This document shows, piece after piece, positions 7,108-14,973 of a stretch of DNA of 64,000 nucleotides. The stretch comes from Fimbriimonas sp. GTDB lineage: Bacteria > Armatimonadota > Fimbriimonadia > Fimbriimonadales > Fimbriimonadaceae. Numbering within the stretch: the first letter of the stretch is position 1; the number at the start of each line of letters is the position of its first letter. The notes beneath the pieces are model-generated. The model saw only the letters and a list, made by a program, of their open reading frames with translations, was not told the DNA's origin and ran no database searches. The position numbers were made by a program, and so were the translations under genes. Location: contig JARLGV010000063.1 of assembly GCA_031292555.1 (NCBI GenBank), positions 1 through 64,000 on the forward strand, written 5' to 3'.

Positions 7108-9573
7108 TTGGGCGTCAGTTCAGTTGCCATTTCGCCAGATGGCACGCTGATCGCCGGGTGCGGTAGTACGTCTGTGTCGGGCATACAGCGCGGTGTGCTC
7201 GAGTTGTGGAATGCCTCATCTGGAACGCTCGTTTCTTCACTTCACACGACTGCCAACTATGCGCTTTGTTCGGTGGTGTTTTCTCCCAACGGCAAACTGC
7301 TGGCGGATGGCGGCGTGGACGGTTCCTCGAGTTCGGGCGTTGTCGAACTGTGGAACGTGTCGAGCAACAGCCTTGCCCAGTCCCTGAGCACCGAAGAAAA
7401 CGGCGGCGTTCGTTCGGTCGCATTCTCTCAAGACGGAAGCGCTTTGGCTGTGGCCGGTCAGAGCTATAACCCAATCACTAGCGGTTTCCGAAACCTTACT
7501 GAGATCTGGAACGCGATGTCGGGCAACCTGCTGAAAACGCTCAACACCCAAACGTCCAGCTGCATCGAAGCGGTAGCTCTATCGCATGACGGTAGGAAGC
7601 TTGCGGTCGGGGGATATACGCTCGACTCGTACAGCGGGACGCAAACAGGATTGCTGCAGATCTGGGATCCCGCAACCGGCACGCCGATTGGAGCATTCAA
7701 GACGGCTGCTCAATATCAGGTCAGTTCGGTTGCGTTCTCTCCCGATGGCACGCTCCTTGCGGTAGGCGGATATTCGTTCAACCCTAATACCTCGGTTGGC
7801 GCCGGCGTTTTGGAGATTTGGGGGGTTGCCAGCAACACTCTGATCAAGAGCTTGCCAACCGGTGCTGGATCGCAAGTGACTTCTGTTCAGTTCTCCCCCG
7901 ATGGCAAGACGCTATGCGATTGCGGAGTCGTGGATTGGATGAGCGGCGTGCTTGAGCTTTGGAACGTGTCGAGTGGAACGTTGTTGACGACTTTGAACAC
8001 GAATGCGAACCCATCGATCGACGCTGTCGCGTATACACCCGACGGTCAGACGATTGCCGCCGTCGTGGAGCAAAGCGACGGTGTGGACATCGAGCTTTGG
8101 AACGTCTCCACGTTGGCTCTGACCCGTACGATTGGATTGGGAGCGTTTCCATCGCCTCAAAGCAGGTTCTCACTCGCCTTTTCGCCCGACGGATTGAAGG
8201 TCGCCTGCGGTGGGAGCATCACGACGGTCAGCGGTGGCCCGAACGGCATCGTCGGACTCTGGAAGGTTTCAACCGGCCAGCAAGTCGCGTTCCTGTCCCT
8301 TGTGCCTGGCACGAGCTACGTAAATTCCGTTTCGTTCTCGCCCGATGGCAAGGTCCTGTTTGCCGGTACATCCGGCTCGATCCTGCAGGCGTTCAGCATG
8401 TCGAACTACAGCTTCCTGTGCGAATATCCTGCCTACACCGCGGGGGACGTGGAAGCGGTTGCCGTGTCGCCGAATGGCTCGTCCCTCGCACTTAGGACCT
8501 CGTCGGGTGTTGTCGAGTATGCCGTGAACCCATACAGCACGGTGGCGGTCAGCAGCCTTGCGATGAATCCGAGTGAGATTGCAGCCGGAACGTCGTCAAC
8601 GGGCACCGTTACTCTTGCGAGTGCGGCTCCGCCGGGCGGGGACGTGGTCATGCTGGCCAGCGGTGATTCGTCCGTCCTCGTTCCTGCCTATGTGGTCGTC
8701 AAGTCTGGTGCTACCTCTGCCACATTCATGGCGATTACCTCTGCGTCGGCTAACGACCTCACTACGACCATCAGTGCAACTTCAGGTGGGGTGACCGCCT
8801 CAGCGTCCTTGAAGGTGATTGACGTCACGCTTTCCAGCCTGCAACTAGATCCGGCCTTCGTCGCTGGAGGGAATCCGTCGACGGCCACTGTGACCTTGGC
8901 AGTCGCGGCGCCGCCGGCCGGATTCACCATGAGCTTTGTTTCGAGCAGCGCGGTGGCCAAGGTGCAGCCAACTGTTACGGTTCCCGCCGGAGCGACCTCT
9001 GCGGCATTCACCGTAACGACAGTTCCTGTTGACTCGCAGACAAACGCGACGATTTCGACCGGTAGCGGAAGTTCGACGTTTTGGTCAACCCTGACCATAA
9101 TGCCAGCCACGGTGGGATCTCTGGTCTTGGTTCCGTCGACGGTAGGCGTTGGCGGTACTTCGACCGGGTCGCTGACGCTCACCGGTCCCGCTGGTCCGAG
9201 CGGGGTTGTGGTTTCTCTGTCCAGCAACAACAATCTGGTCACGGTCCCCAACACAGTGTCAATCGCCGCCGGGCAAACCTCGGGGAGTTTCACGATCAAG
9301 GTCGCGGCCGTGTCCGTGCCTGGTCAATCGACGTCAACGATCGTCGCGAGCTTGAACAGCCAATCCCAGTCTGCCATCCTCACCTTCGGGCCGACATCGG
9401 TGTCGGCCATCACCGTGAACCCGTCGAGTATTGTCGGAGGAAGGGCTGCCACTGGAACAGTGACTTTGACTGGACCGGCCGGCTCCGGCGGTTTCACTGT
9501 CTTGCTCTCGAGCAAGAATTCCGCGGCCAAAGTCCCGGGATCGCTCAAGTTCGGGCCAGGGCAAAGCAAATGA
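7108..9573 (+). CDS. WD40 and Ig-like repeats, middle piece
   Basis: This 821-codon segment continues the same frame after the TAA. It contains about nine further WD40-type repeats with the consensus (V)xSVAFSPDGxxLAxGG...ELWNVSSGTLxxSL, ending near 8540. Then come the first four Ig-like repeats of about 94 residues (LxxNPSxxxGGxxxTGTVTLxxxAPxG...GATSATFTI). The TTG at 7108 is only the first possible start after the stop and has no ribosome site, so independent translation is doubtful. The C-terminal end at TGA 9571-9573 falls in the middle of the fourth Ig-like repeat. It is best read as the central part of one large exported or surface protein. Confidence 0.6.
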   Translation: MGVSSVAISPDGTLIAGCGSTSVSGIQRGVLELWNASSGTLVSSLHTTANYALCSVVFSPNGKLLADGGVDGSSSSGVVELWNVSSNSLAQSLSTEENGGVRSVAFSQDGSALAVAGQSYNPITSGFRNLTEIWNAMSGNLLKTLNTQTSSCIEAVALSHDGRKLAVGGYTLDSYSGTQTGLLQIWDPATGTPIGAFKTAAQYQVSSVAFSPDGTLLAVGGYSFNPNTSVGAGVLEIWGVASNTLIKSLPTGAGSQVTSVQFSPDGKTLCDCGVVDWMSGVLELWNVSSGTLLTTLNTNANPSIDAVAYTPDGQTIAAVVEQSDGVDIELWNVSTLALTRTIGLGAFPSPQSRFSLAFSPDGLKVACGGSITTVSGGPNGIVGLWKVSTGQQVAFLSLVPGTSYVNSVSFSPDGKVLFAGTSGSILQAFSMSNYSFLCEYPAYTAGDVEAVAVSPNGSSLALRTSSGVVEYAVNPYSTVAVSSLAMNPSEIAAGTSSTGTVTLASAAPPGGDVVMLASGDSSVLVPAYVVVKSGATSATFMAITSASANDLTTTISATSGGVTASASLKVIDVTLSSLQLDPAFVAGGNPSTATVTLAVAAPPAGFTMSFVSSSAVAKVQPTVTVPAGATSAAFTVTTVPVDSQTNATISTGSGSSTFWSTLTIMPATVGSLVLVPSTVGVGGTSTGSLTLTGPAGPSGVVVSLSSNNNLVTVPNTVSIAAGQTSGSFTIKVAAVSVPGQSTSTIVASLNSQSQSAILTFGPTSVSAITVNPSSIVGGRAATGTVTLTGPAGSGGFTVLLSSKNSAAKVPGSLKFGPGQSK

Positions 9574-10239
9574 ACCTTCACGATCCAGACCGTTGGCGTT
9601 CCGGTGAAGCGGATTGCCGACATCGTCGCTTCGTGCAAGAGTGGGTCGCAAACCGCGTCGCTAGAGATTGACCCGGCATCTCTCTTGTCGGTGGCAATTA
9701 CGCCTGGTTCGTTGGCCGGGGGCGCATCGGCCACCGGAACGGTCACTCTCACTGGTCAAGCCGGGGCGGGCGGGACGGTTGTCAAGCTCTCGAGCAGCCT
9801 TGGGTCGACGACTTTGCCGGCATCGGTGACGGTTGCAAACGGGAAAACATCGGCCACCTTCACCATCAAGACGACACCTGTTTCCAGGCAGTCGGTTGCA
9901 ACCATGAAAGCAAGCCTGGGAGCAACTTCGGTGACCGCGACGCTTACGGTCAATCCTCCGTTCCTGGTCTCCCTGAGCCTTTCTCCAACGTCGGTCAAGG
10001 GCGGAAAGTCGGCCAGCGGGACGGTGACCATCGGTTCCGCTGCCCCGGTGGGAGGGTTGTCCGTCGCACTTGGAAGCAACCTATCGTCGGCAACGGTTCC
10101 AGCCACCGTCACGATCGCTGCCGGAAAGACATCCGTGAAGTTCACCGTCTCGACCCTTCACGTCACCGCCAAGGTCGCGGCAACGATTACGGCCAATTTG
10201 GGAGGCGCCACCAAGAAGTCGACACTAACGCTAACTCCG
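8548..10239 (+). repeat. Six tandem Ig-like domain repeats of about 280 bp
   Basis: Six coding repeats of about 94 codons each start with V(S/G)SLxxxPSxxxGG and contain TGTVTLxxxA and GxTSxxFT(I/V) at matching positions. Units begin near 8548, 8830, 9115, 9403, 9685 and 9967. The pattern resembles tandem bacterial Ig-like modules of surface proteins. The fourth unit contains the TGA stop. Confidence 0.75.
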
Positions 10240-10242
10240 TGA
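9574..10242 (+). CDS. Ig-like repeats, C-terminal piece
   Basis: The frame continues directly after the TGA with TFTIQTVGVPVKRIADIVAS and then two complete Ig-like repeats (from SVAITPGSLAGGASATGTVT and from SLSLSPTSVKGGKSASGTVT), ending LGGATKKSTLTLTP. A GTG at 9604 is the first start-like codon, but there is no ribosome site and no signal peptide. As a free protein it would be cytoplasmic and odd, so it is best taken as the C-terminal end of the interrupted gene. No sorting or anchoring signal is visible at the C-terminus. Confidence 0.5.
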   Translation, partial: TFTIQTVGVPVKRIADIVASCKSGSQTASLEIDPASLLSVAITPGSLAGGASATGTVTLTGQAGAGGTVVKLSSSLGSTTLPASVTVANGKTSATFTIKTTPVSRQSVATMKASLGATSVTATLTVNPPFLVSLSLSPTSVKGGKSASGTVTIGSAAPVGGLSVALGSNLSSATVPATVTIAAGKTSVKFTVSTLHVTAKVAATITANLGGATKKSTLTLTP

Positions 10243-10258
10243 CTTGCTTGGGACCTGT

Positions 10259-10933
10259 CTACTTCGTCTGGCCATAGCGGTTGTGGTAGCGGTCGTACCA
10301 CTTCTCGGCTTCTTCGGTCGGAATGACCTTGGGGTCGCCGATTTGCATGGCTAGCCATACGGTTTTGGCGACGTCCTCCGTCATGACGGCCGCTTTCAGC
10401 GCCGATTTTGGGGAATCGCCCCAGGCGAATACGCCGTGGTTTCCCATAAGGATGGCGGGGCTGCGGTTTCGGTACTTGAGGATCGCCTCGCCGATATGCT
10501 CGTCCTCGTTGTCGACGTACGGCGCACAAGGGATCTCGGCTCCAAATTCGTCGGCAATAGCCGTCAAGACGAGAGGAACCGGCCTACCGACGGCGGCGAA
10601 TGCGGTCGCATAGTTACTATGCGTGTGAATGATTCCGCGTACGCCCGGCACGTTGCGATACAAATAGAGGTGATGAGGAAGATCCACGCTCGGGCGGAGT
10701 CCGTTGTCGACGATCTCCCCGGTTTCTACGCAAACCTGTACGAGACACTCAGGCGTGATCCGGTCATAGTCCATGCCGCTGGGCTTGATGACCAGCAAGC
10801 CGGATTCCGGGTCGTAACCGCTGGCATTTCCCGAATGCATGGTGACGAGCCCGGTCTCGGGCAAAAGCTTGTTCGCTTTACATACTTCGACGCGCAGGGA
10901 AGAGAGTCTGGCTTCCGTATCCTTGTCTGACAC
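10259..10933 (-). CDS. araD: L-ribulose-5-phosphate 4-epimerase (class II aldolase family)
   Basis: The 224-residue protein belongs to the AraD/fuculose aldolase family, which uses a metal ion to interconvert L-ribulose 5-phosphate and D-xylulose 5-phosphate. Motifs are HSGNAS (33-38, usually GNxS), KPSG (50-53), the metal-binding HTHS (103-106) and a late HG (NHGVFAWG). Length matches bacterial AraD (about 230). No arabinose genes lie nearby, so it could equally act on a related pentose or be a fuculose-type aldolase. The GTG start at 10933 is preceded by TAAACT with a six-base gap, suggesting a leaderless transcript. It is convergent with the WD40/Ig gene and divergent from the methyltransferase. 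Confidence 0.8.
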   Translation of the reverse strand: MSDKDTEARLSSLRVEVCKANKLLPETGLVTMHSGNASGYDPESGLLVIKPSGMDYDRITPECLVQVCVETGEIVDNGLRPSVDLPHHLYLYRNVPGVRGIIHTHSNYATAFAAVGRPVPLVLTAIADEFGAEIPCAPYVDNEDEHIGEAILKYRNRSPAILMGNHGVFAWGDSPKSALKAAVMTEDVAKTVWLAMQIGDPKVIPTEEAEKWYDRYHNRYGQTK

Positions 10934-10939
10934 GGCCCC

Positions 10940-10945
10940 AGTTTA
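10940..10945 (-). promoter_or_regulatory. -10 box, leaderless promoter of araD
   Basis: On the minus strand TAAACT (10945-10940) is followed by the six bases GGGGCC and then the GTG start. No ribosome site is present. Confidence 0.5.
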
Positions 10946-10976
10946 CTGAGATAGGGCGGGAGGTGCGCCGTACGAG

Positions 10977-10982
10977 TACGCT
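10977..10982 (+). promoter_or_regulatory. -10 box, leaderless promoter of the methyltransferase gene
   Basis: TACGCT is followed by seven bases and the ATG at 10990. It lies about 30 bp from the opposite-strand araD -10 box, so the two genes form a very compact divergent promoter pair. Confidence 0.45.
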
Positions 10983-10989
10983 TTATTGC

Positions 10990-11760
10990 ATGCTTGTCCA
11001 AGCTCGTTGGCTCGACCCTCGGGAACACGCTGGCCTGCCGATCGCCGATTCGGTTTGGATTCCTGCATCCGAGTTGCCTAACCGGGTGCTGGAACTTCCA
11101 TCGAAGCGGAACGTGGTCTGGATTGCCGATACCGGAGACGAGGCAAGGGCCGCCCAACGGTTTCTGGAGTCGATCGGGTACCGGGTTGAGTTGGGGACCG
11201 ATTTCGTGTCAGGCGAGCGCTTGCGGACGCGGCTCTGGTCGCCGAGTCCATACTTGGAGTGGATCGTGCCCCAGATTCCGCCCTGCGATTCGCTCGACCT
11301 GGCGTGCGGCTCGGGGCGAGACGTCGTTTTCCTGGCCGATCGTGGGTTCTCGTCGGTCGGGATCGACCATTTGCCGGATGCCCTGGAGATGGGACGCCGC
11401 CTGGCAGATCGATATCTAGACGAACCCGAACGAGCGTCTTTCATCCGGGCCGATCTGGAAACACACGAGCCGCTGCGCACCTACGGGTTGGTGACATGTT
11501 TCTCTTACTTGGATCGCGACCTCCTGGCCCGGATCGACCGGTTTGTGCGGCCGGGCTTCTGGTTCGCAATGGAGACGTTTACGACCGTCCACCGGGAGAC
11601 TTTCGGTAAACCGCGATCTGACAATCACATCCTCTTTCCTGGCGAACTTAGGGGTCTCCTCGATCGCTTCGACCTCATCCACTACGATGAGGACTGGCAC
11701 GGAGACAGGCACACGGCGAGGGCGTGGGTTAGGGTTTTGCGGCAGGACTCCACTACTTAG
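10990..11760 (+). CDS. SAM-dependent methyltransferase with N-terminal rhodanese-like segment
   Basis: From the ATG at 10990 the protein has 256 residues. The C-terminal part has the class I methyltransferase motif I, SLDLACGSGRDVVFLADRG (about residues 101-119), followed by GIDH as motif II, like the TehB/thiopurine methyltransferase group. The first 80 residues (ARWLDPREHAGLPIADSVWI, then VVWIADTGDEARAAQRFLES) resemble a rhodanese-type sulfur-carrier fold, but no active-site Cys is evident there. The substrate is unknown; TehB-like enzymes detoxify tellurite or methylate small molecules. An upstream GTG-type start (10963) is possible, but the -10 box placement favours 10990. It overlaps the next, convergent gene by 4 bp. 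Confidence 0.72.
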   Translation: MLVQARWLDPREHAGLPIADSVWIPASELPNRVLELPSKRNVVWIADTGDEARAAQRFLESIGYRVELGTDFVSGERLRTRLWSPSPYLEWIVPQIPPCDSLDLACGSGRDVVFLADRGFSSVGIDHLPDALEMGRRLADRYLDEPERASFIRADLETHEPLRTYGLVTCFSYLDRDLLARIDRFVRPGFWFAMETFTTVHRETFGKPRSDNHILFPGELRGLLDRFDLIHYDEDWHGDRHTARAWVRVLRQDSTT

Positions 11761-12002
11761 CGTGTGGCGATCGTTAGGGCCAGGAACGGGACGAGGGCGA
11801 ACACGATGATCGCAATTTTGTAGGCGATCAGGCCAGCGAAGTTGATCCCGTCTACCTTCGCACGCGGGACGCCAAACCACTTTGCACAGGTGTCGTAGAG
11901 CCCGTTCCAATGCAGGATCACGGTCAAGACCCAGAAGATCAGGAGACCGTAATTGATCAAGAAGCACCATAGCAGCGTTTCCTTTAGGATTTGGATGCTC
12001 AT
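11757..12002 (-). CDS. Small membrane protein, DUF6868-like
   Basis: An 81-residue protein with two hydrophobic segments (about residues 8-28 and 56-78) separated by LHWNGLYDTCAKWFGVPRAK. The layout and the WFG...VDGINFAGLIAYK pattern match a widespread uncharacterised family of small inner-membrane proteins (DUF6868). Function is unknown. A GAAAGGT ribosome site lies close before the ATG at 12002. It is downstream of cinA on the same strand with about 20 bp between, so it may be the last gene of a cinA transcript. The stop overlaps the end of the convergent methyltransferase gene. Confidence 0.72.
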   Translation of the reverse strand: MSIQILKETLLWCFLINYGLLIFWVLTVILHWNGLYDTCAKWFGVPRAKVDGINFAGLIAYKIAIIVFALVPFLALTIATR

Positions 12003-12021
12003 ACCTTTCTGGACGTCGGCT

Positions 12022-13260
12022 TTAGGCGTCAGAAAGCAGTTTCCAGCGGAGTTGAGATAAAGCCGTCTGGGTTGCCCGGCGCTGAATGTCTTCGCGAAGC
12101 CCTCGGTACTGAGCCTTGTCGACCGTTACTCCATCGGGGCCGGCCACCGCGATGTAGGCCAGTCCCACAGGCTTCCCATCCACGTCCGCCGTAGGTCCGG
12201 CGTTTCCGGTGATGGCGACCCCGTAGGTCGATCCAAGCCGTTCACGGACCGTTTCGGCCATCGCCTTGGCGGTCTCTTCCGAAACCGGGCCGAACTCAGT
12301 GAGCAGGCCAGAATCGATCCCCAAGAGAGTTTGCTTTGCGTCGACCGTGTAGACGATGACGCCGCCCCGAAACGCTTTGGAAGACCCAGGCACCGACGTA
12401 ATCCTCGCCCCAAGCGCACCGCCGGTCATGCTCTCGGCGACGCTGACCGTCTCCCCACGCTCGACCAGAAGGTCCAAGGTTGCCATTTCGATCGTAGTCT
12501 CGTTGAATCCGTATAGGTGGTTGCCGATCCGATTCCTAATCTCATCCACGACGGGGTCGATCATCAACTCCGCCGCCTCGCGGTCAGCCGCTCGGGCGGT
12601 GACGCGAAGATGACATTCGGCGGTCTGCGCGTAGGGTGCGACGGTCGGGTTCTCGCCATCCATCAGGTCGCGAACCCGCTCCTCGACGAGGCTCTCTCCC
12701 AGGCCGATAATGCGCAGCACGCGCGAATGAATCACTTGGCCGCCCTGCAACTGCTCTAGAAACTGTCTGACCGGACCTTGAGCCATCGGGTCGAACTCGC
12801 CCTTCGGGCCGGGCAGGGCGAGGACCGCCTTGCCACCCTTCTGGCATATTAGGCCAGGGGCGGTTCCGTTTGGATTGTCGATCAACTCGGCGCAAGTCGG
12901 CTTCAGCGCCTGCTTGAGGTTTGAATGCGTCATCTGAACGCCCCTCGACTCGAAGAATGCGCGCAGTTTGTGAGCGACTTCTGGGACCTCTTCCAGAGTG
13001 TCGTCGAGCGCAATTGCTATTCCGTCTCGGGTGAGGTCGTCGACCGTCGGTCCGAGGCCACCGATTGTGACGACGACGTCGGCACGGCCCAACGCCTGCT
13101 TGAGGGTGGCCACAAGTCGATCCATGTTGTCGCCGACGGTCGCCCGGTGAGTGCACCCGATTCCGCACTCGGCGAGTATCCGCGCCATCAGGGGCGCGTG
13201 CGTGTCCACGATCTGCCCGAGCAATAACTCAGTACCCACCGAAACGATCTCTGCCGTCAT
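12022..13260 (-). CDS. cinA: CinA, competence/damage-inducible protein and nicotinamide-nucleotide amidase
   Basis: The 412-residue protein has the two-domain CinA layout. An N-terminal MoCF-like domain (AEIVSVGTELLLGQIVDTHA; TIGGLGPTVDDLTRD at about 70-85) acts on ADP-ribose-type dinucleotides, and a C-terminal CinA domain (VSVAESMTGGALGARITSVP; GIAITGNAGP-like segment) deamidates nicotinamide mononucleotide in NAD recycling. The start at 13260 (MTAEIVSVGTELL) is the family-typical one; 40 extra upstream codons are open but not conserved. CATTAT ends six bases before the ATG, close to the leaderless pattern seen elsewhere. It is divergent from the Ig-like membrane protein gene. Confidence 0.92.
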   Translation of the reverse strand: MTAEIVSVGTELLLGQIVDTHAPLMARILAECGIGCTHRATVGDNMDRLVATLKQALGRADVVVTIGGLGPTVDDLTRDGIAIALDDTLEEVPEVAHKLRAFFESRGVQMTHSNLKQALKPTCAELIDNPNGTAPGLICQKGGKAVLALPGPKGEFDPMAQGPVRQFLEQLQGGQVIHSRVLRIIGLGESLVEERVRDLMDGENPTVAPYAQTAECHLRVTARAADREAAELMIDPVVDEIRNRIGNHLYGFNETTIEMATLDLLVERGETVSVAESMTGGALGARITSVPGSSKAFRGGVIVYTVDAKQTLLGIDSGLLTEFGPVSEETAKAMAETVRERLGSTYGVAITGNAGPTADVDGKPVGLAYIAVAGPDGVTVDKAQYRGLREDIQRRATQTALSQLRWKLLSDA

Positions 13261-13349
13261 GCCTACATAATGGCCAATCGCCTGTAATGGGCGCGACTCA
13301 ATCGGGCCAGGGAGGGGCCAAGTCCTGTGAAGATATCGCCATGTTCTGC

Positions 13350-13355
13350 TACACT
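13350..13355 (+). promoter_or_regulatory. -10 box, leaderless promoter of the Ig-like membrane protein/purH unit
   Basis: TACACT is followed by seven bases and the ATG at 13363. No ribosome site is present between. This is probably the promoter for the two-gene unit with purH. Confidence 0.45.
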
Positions 13356-13362
13356 TCAGCCG

Positions 13363-14973
13363 ATGAGTTTCTCCGTCCAACTCACTCCGGACTTCATACC
13401 GGTCGAGCCGGGGGCAACAACTCCGGTATCGGTAGGGGTAGTCAACAAGTCGGACGAGCTAGACCGTTTCGAATTGGAAATCGAGGGCGTGGACCCCGAA
13501 TGGACGGCCGTCCCGGTTCCATCGTTCGCGGTGGACGGGTTGGAAGCCCGCACCGAGAAGATTTTCTTCAAGCCGAGTCGCAGCAGCGAGAGCCTCGCCG
13601 GCAATTACCCTTTCGTCGTTCGGGTTCGCTCATTGATTTCGGGCGAGTCAAAAACGGTCCAGGCGATCCTGCAAGTTAAGCCGTTCAACCACATCTCGAT
13701 GGAGATCAACCCCAAAAAGGGGCATTACTCGGTATGGCGGAAGAGGAACGGGTTCTCCCTGGCCATCATGAACCTTGGCAATACGGACCACGCGCTCCAA
13801 CTGACGGGCGCCGATCCCGAGGATTCATGCGCATTCGAATTCGAGTCGGTTCAGGCAACCGTGGGTCCAGGCGCCCAGCGGGAAATTTACTTCGAGGCGA
13901 CGCCTACCAGCAGTTCGCTATTCTCAGCGGGGCGGCTCATCGGTTTCTCGGTCACCGGCCGCAGCATCGATCACCCTTCGGTCGCCGCAACTGCCCAGGG
14001 CCAATTGGAACAGAGGCCGGTGGTCACCGCTACCGGCATAATCGCCACTGTCGTCATCGCGGTGGTTATCGGCCTTTGGCTGCTGATGATGCCCAAGCCC
14101 CTTCAGATCATCAGTTTTAGCGTCAATCCGCAGTTGGTTCAGCGCGGTCAGCAGGTCACGATCAGTTGGGTCACATCCCAGGCGGATATCGTGAAAGTAC
14201 TGGCCGGGAACGACGTGATTGCAGAAGGGCCGCAGAAGTCGAGCAGCGTCACGTATACGCTTAACTCGGCAGGCGATATTAATTTCAGAATCGTTGCCTC
14301 GCGAGAAGGGCAGGAGAAACGCGAGGACATTCACCTGAATGTCAAAGAGCCGCCGACATCTCCGGACCCCGAGATCATCTCCCTTACGGCAAAGCCGACT
14401 CGGGTCAAGCTGGGCGCCTCGTTCGAGTTGGACTATCAACTGAGCGATGCCGTCGGCAAGGCGGTGCTTGAGCCTACGACCGAAGTCCTTGATACGGCCT
14501 TGAGTCGGCGTGAGATCACGCCGGTTCACTCGGGAGACATCCAGTACACGGTTGTCGCAACGAACAAAGACGGCACGAAATCGGTGTCGAAGAGCATTAC
14601 CGTGACGGTCTATGAAGAAAGCGATGCCACCATCATCGCCTTCACGCCGAGCAACGTTAACGTGCCGCAAAGCGTTGGGCGCGTCACGCTGAGTTGGCAA
14701 GTGAATAACGCGGCGCGTGTTGAACTCACGTCCGGCAATGGCAGCACGGAGATCGTCGAGCCATCCGGCAGCCAAGATCTGCCTTTGACGGCCAAGACTA
14801 CTTACACACTAACGGCCTACGACCAGAAGGGCCGGAAAACATCGCTTTCTAGAACTGTGAACGTCATTCAAGACATCCCCCAAACACCGCCGGTTGACGG
14901 CGGAATTCCTCCCGTTCAACCCGGCGCCGGCGGCACGACGCCCCCGACGATTGCTGGAGGGAACGGCCGATGA
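13363..14973 (+). CDS. Membrane-anchored protein with Ig-like domains
   Basis: From the ATG at 13363 the protein has 536 residues. The first ~210 residues form beta-sandwich domains of the NEW3/FixG-C type (SVQLTPDFIPVEPGATTPVS, then FSLAIMNLGNTDHALQL). A single transmembrane helix lies at about 222-243 (ATGIIATVVIAVVIGLWLLM), and three further Ig-like units follow, beginning IISFSVNP, IISLTAKP and IIAFTPSN. There is no signal peptide, so topology is likely N-in with the C-terminal repeats outside, or the reverse. The C-terminus is Pro/Gly rich. Its ATGA end overlaps the start of purH, so the two are translationally coupled although their roles look unrelated. Function is not known. Confidence 0.75.
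   Translation: MSFSVQLTPDFIPVEPGATTPVSVGVVNKSDELDRFELEIEGVDPEWTAVPVPSFAVDGLEARTEKIFFKPSRSSESLAGNYPFVVRVRSLISGESKTVQAILQVKPFNHISMEINPKKGHYSVWRKRNGFSLAIMNLGNTDHALQLTGADPEDSCAFEFESVQATVGPGAQREIYFEATPTSSSLFSAGRLIGFSVTGRSIDHPSVAATAQGQLEQRPVVTATGIIATVVIAVVIGLWLLMMPKPLQIISFSVNPQLVQRGQQVTISWVTSQADIVKVLAGNDVIAEGPQKSSSVTYTLNSAGDINFRIVASREGQEKREDIHLNVKEPPTSPDPEIISLTAKPTRVKLGASFELDYQLSDAVGKAVLEPTTEVLDTALSRREITPVHSGDIQYTVVATNKDGTKSVSKSITVTVYEESDATIIAFTPSNVNVPQSVGRVTLSWQVNNAARVELTSGNGSTEIVEPSGSQDLPLTAKTTYTLTAYDQKGRKTSLSRTVNVIQDIPQTPPVDGGIPPVQPGAGGTTPPTIAGGNGR

Larger units (their letters stand above)
6385..10242 (+). pseudogene. Giant WD40/Ig-repeat secreted protein gene with two in-frame stops
   Basis: One reading frame of 1,286 codons runs from the ATG at 6385 (GGGAGA ribosome site at 6375) to the TGA at 10242. 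It is broken only by TAA at 7069-7071 and TGA at 9571-9573. Both sit inside repeat units where sister repeats have a sense codon: LWSIA-stop-GTET where others read LWN(V/A)SSGTL, and GQSK-stop-TFTI where others read GxTSxxFTI. Single substitutions (TCA to TAA, GGA to TGA) would explain both. There is no frameshift, and coding character is intact on both sides. Recent nonsense decay, a sequencing or strain-level polymorphism, or stop readthrough are all possible. The three pieces are listed separately. Confidence 0.7.

Noticed and set aside
8688-9299. Minus-strand frame opposite the Ig-like repeats
   Set aside because: Its apparent repeats mirror the coding repeats of the plus strand; no start signal or family.
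9571-9573. UGA decoded as an amino acid throughout the genome
   Set aside because: Many other genes here (fabZ, lpxB, the FAD oxidase, the DapA-like gene's neighbours) end in TGA at natural positions, so general recoding is unlikely.
13924-14775. 283-codon minus-strand frame opposite the Ig-like membrane protein
   Set aside because: The sense frame has clear domains and a membrane helix; the antisense one is composition-driven.
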